Assembly (NCBI RefSeq): GCF_011302055.1
Contig: NZ_CP049871.1
Coordinates: forward strand, 1,012,501-1,076,500
Direction of reading: 5' to 3'
Length of the DNA: 64,000 bases
Origin: Sphingomonas sinipercae
GTDB lineage: Bacteria; Pseudomonadota; Alphaproteobacteria; Sphingomonadales; Sphingomonadaceae
Made by a program: the position numbers and the translations under genes. Under the pieces are notes generated by a model that saw only the letters and a list, made by a program, of their open reading frames with translations, was not told the DNA's origin and made no database searches. Shown piece by piece: positions 60,723 through 64,000 of this stretch. The number at the start of each line of letters is the position of its first letter. Position 1 is the stretch's first letter.

Positions 60723-62945
60723 ATGGACACCGAGCCCAGCACCACCATCGATACGCCCTTCGACGCCGCTCTGTCCGAGCGCTACCTCGTCTATGCGCTG
60801 TCGACGATCACGGCGCGGTCGTTGCCGGACGTTCGAGACGGGTTGAAGCCGGTGCACCGGCGGCTGTTGTGGGCGATGCGCCTCCTTCGGCTCGACCCGG
60901 CCGGTGCCTATAAGAAGTCGGCGCGGGTCGTCGGCGACGTCATCGGCAAGTATCACCCCCACGGCGACCAGAGCGTTTATGACGCGATGGTCCGCCTCGC
61001 CCAGGACTTCGCGCTTCGTTATCCGCTGGTCGACGGGCAGGGGAACTTCGGCAACATCGACGGCGATAACGCCGCCGCCTATCGCTACACCGAAGCCAAG
61101 CTGACAGCGATCGCGACGCAGCTGATGGCCGGGCTGGACGAAGGCACGGTCGACTTCCGGCCGACCTACAATGGCGAAGAGGAAGAGCCGGAAGTCTTCC
61201 CCGGCCTGTTTCCCAACCTGCTCGCCAACGGCGCCAGCGGCATTGCCGTCGGCATGGCCACCTCCATCCCACCGCACAACGTGTCCGAGCTCCTCGATGC
61301 GGCGGCCCACCTGATCGACAATCCCAAGGCCGAACATGCCGACCTGATGGATTTCGTCGGCGGTCCCGACTTCCCGACTGGCGGGGTGCTGGTGGACAGC
61401 CGCGAAAGCATCGCCACCGCCTATCGGACGGGCCGCGGTTCGTTCCGGCTGCGCGCTTCGATCAGCGTGGAAAAGGAAAAGGGGGGCGGCTGGTATCTGC
61501 TCGTCAGCGAGGTTCCGTACGGGGTGCAGAAGGGCAAGCTGATCGAGCAGATCGCGACCCTGATCGCCGACAAGAAGCTGCCGATCCTGGCCGATGTCAG
61601 GGACGAGAGCGCGGAGGAAGTGCGGCTGATCCTCGAGCCGAGGAGCCGGACGGTCGATCCCGACCTGCTGCTTGAAAGCCTTTACCGGCTGACCGACCTG
61701 GAAGTCCGCTTCCCGCTCAACCTCAACGTGCTCGACGCCAATCGGACGCCGATGGTGATGAGCCTGCGCGAAGCCCTGTCGTCCTGGCTCGCCTTCCAGT
61801 TCCAGGTGCTGGTGCGGCGGAGCGAGGTTCGGATCGGCAAGATCGACGATCGGCTGGAGTTGCTCGACGGGTTCCTGATCGCCTTCCTTAACCTCGATCG
61901 CGTAATCGAGATCATCCGCACGGAAGACGAGCCAAAGCCGATCATGATCGCCGAGTTTTCGCTCAGCGACCGCCAGGGAGAGGCGATCCTCAATATGCGG
62001 CTCCGCAGCCTGCGGCGGCTCGAGGAGATGGAGATCGGCCGCGAGCGCACGGCCCTGTCGAAGGAGCGGGAGGAGCTTCAAAAGCTGATCGAAAGCCCGG
62101 CGCGGCAGCGCACCCGGCTCAAGAAGGACCTGGAAAGCGTCAAAGCCAAGTTCGGCGACGACCGGCGGACCCGGCTGGAGGAAGCCGCCGGACCGCGCGA
62201 GGTCGACTGGTCGGCGATGATCGAAAAGGAACCGATCACCGTGATCCTGTCGCAGCGCGGCTGGATCCGGGCAATGCGCGGCCATGTCGATCTTCAGGAA
62301 ATCGCGGACCTGAAATGGCGGGAAGGCGACGGGCCGTTCATCCATTTCCATGCGCAGACCACCGATAAGATTGCGCTCTTCGCGGCCAATGGCCGGGTCT
62401 ACACGCTTGGCGGCGACAAGCTGCCGGGCGGGCGGGGCTTCGGCGAACCGGTGCGGCTGCAAATCGACCTTGCGCCGGAAGTCGAGATTGTCGGCATGAT
62501 GGTCGCCCGACCGGGGACCAAGCTGCTGCTCGCATCCTCCGACGGCCGCGGCTTCATTGCTGCCGCCGAAGCAACGGTTGCCGAAACGCGCAAGGGCAAG
62601 CAACTCGTGAACCTGCGCGATCAGGCGACGGTGGCGATCGTCCGCGAAGTGCCGGTTGGTGCTGACTCGGTTGCGGTGATCGGCGACAACCGCAAGCTGC
62701 TTGTCTTCCCGCTCGCCGAACTGCCGGAAATGACCCGGGGGCAAGGCGTGCTGCTGCAGCGCTACCGCGACGGCGGGCTGGCCGATGTGATTGCATTCCG
62801 GCTGGGCGACGGGCTTAGCTGGACGCTCGGCGGCGAAAGCGCGCGGACGCGGACGGAAACCGACCTGACTCCGTGGCGCGCAGCGCGCGGGGCGGCGGGG
62901 CGGATGCCGCCGATGGGATTTCCGCGGAGCAATCGCTTCAGCTGA
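60723..62945 (+). CDS. parC: DNA topoisomerase IV subunit A
   Basis: Breakage-reunion subunit that decatenates daughter chromosomes with ParE. The 740-residue product has [14 protein letters not shown], the [20 protein letters not shown] quinolone-determining region (about 76-95), the catalytic Tyr122 in YRYTEAKL, and a C-terminal beta-propeller ([17 protein letters not shown]). Length and the lack of a GyrA box indicate ParC rather than GyrA. Position 83, equal to E. coli ParC Ser80, is Gln; position 87 is Asp. ATG 60723 follows GCCG without a strong ribosome site. Confidence 0.93.
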   Translation: MDTEPSTTIDTPFDAALSERYLVYALSTITARSLPDVRDGLKPVHRRLLWAMRLLRLDPAGAYKKSARVVGDVIGKYHPHGDQSVYDAMVRLAQDFALRYPLVDGQGNFGNIDGDNAAAYRYTEAKLTAIATQLMAGLDEGTVDFRPTYNGEEEEPEVFPGLFPNLLANGASGIAVGMATSIPPHNVSELLDAAAHLIDNPKAEHADLMDFVGGPDFPTGGVLVDSRESIATAYRTGRGSFRLRASISVEKEKGGGWYLLVSEVPYGVQKGKLIEQIATLIADKKLPILADVRDESAEEVRLILEPRSRTVDPDLLLESLYRLTDLEVRFPLNLNVLDANRTPMVMSLREALSSWLAFQFQVLVRRSEVRIGKIDDRLELLDGFLIAFLNLDRVIEIIRTEDEPKPIMIAEFSLSDRQGEAILNMRLRSLRRLEEMEIGRERTALSKEREELQKLIESPARQRTRLKKDLESVKAKFGDDRRTRLEEAAGPREVDWSAMIEKEPITVILSQRGWIRAMRGHVDLQEIADLKWREGDGPFIHFHAQTTDKIALFAANGRVYTLGGDKLPGGRGFGEPVRLQIDLAPEVEIVGMMVARPGTKLLLASSDGRGFIAAAEATVAETRKGKQLVNLRDQATVAIVREVPVGADSVAVIGDNRKLLVFPLAELPEMTRGQGVLLQRYRDGGLADVIAFRLGDGLSWTLGGESARTRTETDLTPWRAARGAAGRMPPMGFPRSNRFS

Positions 62946-63004
62946 GCGGGTCGCCGTCGATCGGCACTTACGTTGAATTAACACCTGTCCGGCAAAGCCC
63001 CGTT

Positions 63005-64000
63005 ATGCAGCCTGCATTCCAGCGCTTTCGGGAGCCGACCCGCGCGCGACCTGCCGGACCGAATGCGAACGCGCATCCGGCGGCAGGCGACGATGAGGCG
63101 TTGCTAAGCGCGCTGCCGATTGCCGCTGGAATCTTCTCGCTGCGCGGCGAAAAACTCTGGATTCACGGGGTCAACGACCGGTTTTTCAAGCTTGCGGGTT
63201 GTGCCGGCGCGCCGGAAAGGTTCGTCAGCATTTTCCGGCATTATGCGGCAGGGCCGGGCGGCGATTTCATCCGCAATTATCTGAAGTCCGGCGGCGACGC
63301 CTGCGACGAGATGGAATTCGACGACGGCGATGGGCCGCGCCGTCGGTTCATGAAGATGAAGCTGGCACCGCTTCGCTCGCTGAATTGCGATGAACCCAGG
63401 TGCCTGATCAGCGTCGTCGACCGCACCGTCGAAGTGCAGGCCGAGCATGCGTTGCGCGCGGAAATGGTTCGCGACAGCCTGACCGGCCTGGCCAACCGGC
63501 TTGGCTTCACCGAGACCATCGAAAAGGTCGTCGACGCGAGCGTGAAGGACGCCGAACATGCCGTCCTGGTCGTCGACCTGCTACGTTTTTCCCGAATCAA
63601 CGAAAGCATGGGCAGCATCGCGGGCGACGAGCTGCTCATCACCTTCGCCCGGCGGCTGATGTCGGCGCTGCGCGGCGGCGACGTTCTGGCGCGCACCGGC
63701 GGCAACGAGTTCGGGATCCTCGTGGCGCTCGGGCGCGGGGCCGAAGATGCGCTGGCCGCGGCCGATCGGATCCAGCAGGTGATGTCGGCGCCGTTCACCA
63801 TTTCCGACCTGGAAATACAGGTTGAGTGCGCGATCGGACTGGCGCTGATCCACGCCGGCGACGATGCGGAAGACCTGTTCCGCAACGCGCAATTCGCCGT
63901 CAAGCAAGCCAAGCAAAGCGGGCGGCCCCAAATCTATGAGCCGAAGGAAGCAAGCCTGGCGCGGCGCCGGTTCTCCGTCGAAACGGAACTTCGCCGAGCG
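63005..64000 (+). CDS. GGDEF protein, probably GGDEF-EAL, cut by the window end
   Basis: The first 332 residues are visible. An N-terminal sensor-like region (about 32-140, FFKLAGCAGAPERF...ISVVDRTVE) of PAS type is followed by a GGDEF domain (about 156-320; RDSLTGLANRLGF, LLRFSRINESMG). The signature motif reads GGNEF (about 233), not GGDEF. The last residues (RFSVETELRRA) match the usual start of an EAL domain that would continue outside. A c-di-GMP role as cyclase, degenerate sensor or phosphodiesterase cannot be settled from the visible part. Confidence 0.85.
   Translation, partial: MQPAFQRFREPTRARPAGPNANAHPAAGDDEALLSALPIAAGIFSLRGEKLWIHGVNDRFFKLAGCAGAPERFVSIFRHYAAGPGGDFIRNYLKSGGDACDEMEFDDGDGPRRRFMKMKLAPLRSLNCDEPRCLISVVDRTVEVQAEHALRAEMVRDSLTGLANRLGFTETIEKVVDASVKDAEHAVLVVDLLRFSRINESMGSIAGDELLITFARRLMSALRGGDVLARTGGNEFGILVALGRGAEDALAAADRIQQVMSAPFTISDLEIQVECAIGLALIHAGDDAEDLFRNAQFAVKQAKQSGRPQIYEPKEASLARRRFSVETELRRA

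Noticed and set aside
60675..62984. Long minus-strand frame opposite parC
   Set aside because: Antisense shadow of a gene with full catalytic motifs.

Overview
This is a GC-rich, densely packed chromosomal window with no sign of plasmid, phage, insertion sequence or CRISPR. Gene content and order point to an alphaproteobacterium of the order Sphingomonadales (Sphingomonas/Sphingomicrobium-like): lptD-surA-pdxA; purM-purN beside a divergent exported-protein/hdaA pair; rph-rdgB-hemW facing hrcA-grpE; a 'vgr-related' HExxH protein; acpP-fabF-mltG; accD-folC; DUF6356 and several small proteins that are, as far as I recall, sphingomonad-specific. The assignment is inference from gene families, not a database search.

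Layout. 1-4.2 kb (minus): pdxA (cut by the window edge), surA, lptD, i.e. outer-membrane biogenesis plus vitamin B6. 4.4-6.8 kb (plus): pepA, holC, ndk. 6.8-8.5 kb (minus): purN, purM. 8.5-10.5 kb (plus): unknown exported protein and hdaA (replication control). 10.5-15.9 kb: semialdehyde dehydrogenase; SCP2-like protein; the two SCOT subunits with a lipoprotein gene wedged between them; MBL-fold lipoprotein; a Xer recombinase. 15.9-18.7 kb (minus): DedA, gshB, yraN, rsmI. 18.8-24.4 kb: hemW, rdgB, rph against hrcA, grpE. 24.4-27.3 kb (plus): acpP, a strong terminator, fabF, mltG. 27.3-31 kb (minus): SH3 fragment, MarR regulator, M17 peptidase, serine hydrolase. 31-34.3 kb: Crp/Fnr regulator, rimO, potassium channel. 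34.4-38.3 kb (plus): two nucleotide-sugar dehydrogenases and a polyprenyl-phosphate sugar transferase (surface polysaccharide). 39 kb: tRNA-Arg(CCT), then DUF6356, an FAD enzyme, folE and an H1-like basic protein. 41.7-48 kb: rsmD, rluB, response regulator, AmpG-like permease, folC, accD, pyrF, lapA. 48-57 kb: serine hydrolase, hemerythrin, two L,D-transpeptidases, small membrane/GNAT proteins, M61 peptidase, DUF72. 57-64 kb: UvrD-type helicase, a 750-bp gene-free stretch, two small proteins, parC and a GGDEF(-EAL) protein running off the end.

How it fits together. Most of the window is housekeeping: envelope assembly (surA, lptD, L,D-transpeptidases, mltG, ampG-like), fatty-acid synthesis (acpP, fabF, accD), nucleotide and folate metabolism (purM/N, pyrF, ndk, rdgB, folC, folE), proteostasis (hrcA, grpE) and chromosome maintenance (hdaA, xerC, holC, uvrD, parC). 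Genes are often coupled by ATGA/GTGA overlaps, and convergent genes frequently share a palindromic stop.

The most unusual element is the gene-free stretch at about 59.67-60.11 kb. It carries four hairpins with C(TTCG)G tetraloops, all in the plus-strand sense, a GCAA-loop hairpin, several further stems and a terminal 11-13 bp GCAA-loop terminator followed by a T-rich tail. It looks like a large structured non-coding RNA that I cannot match to RNase P RNA, SRP RNA or tmRNA by inspection. Secondary points of interest are a 40-bp tandem duplication between ndk and purN, an inverted repeat around the hemW start, long inverted repeats beside the L,D-transpeptidase genes, and a startless SH3-domain fragment.
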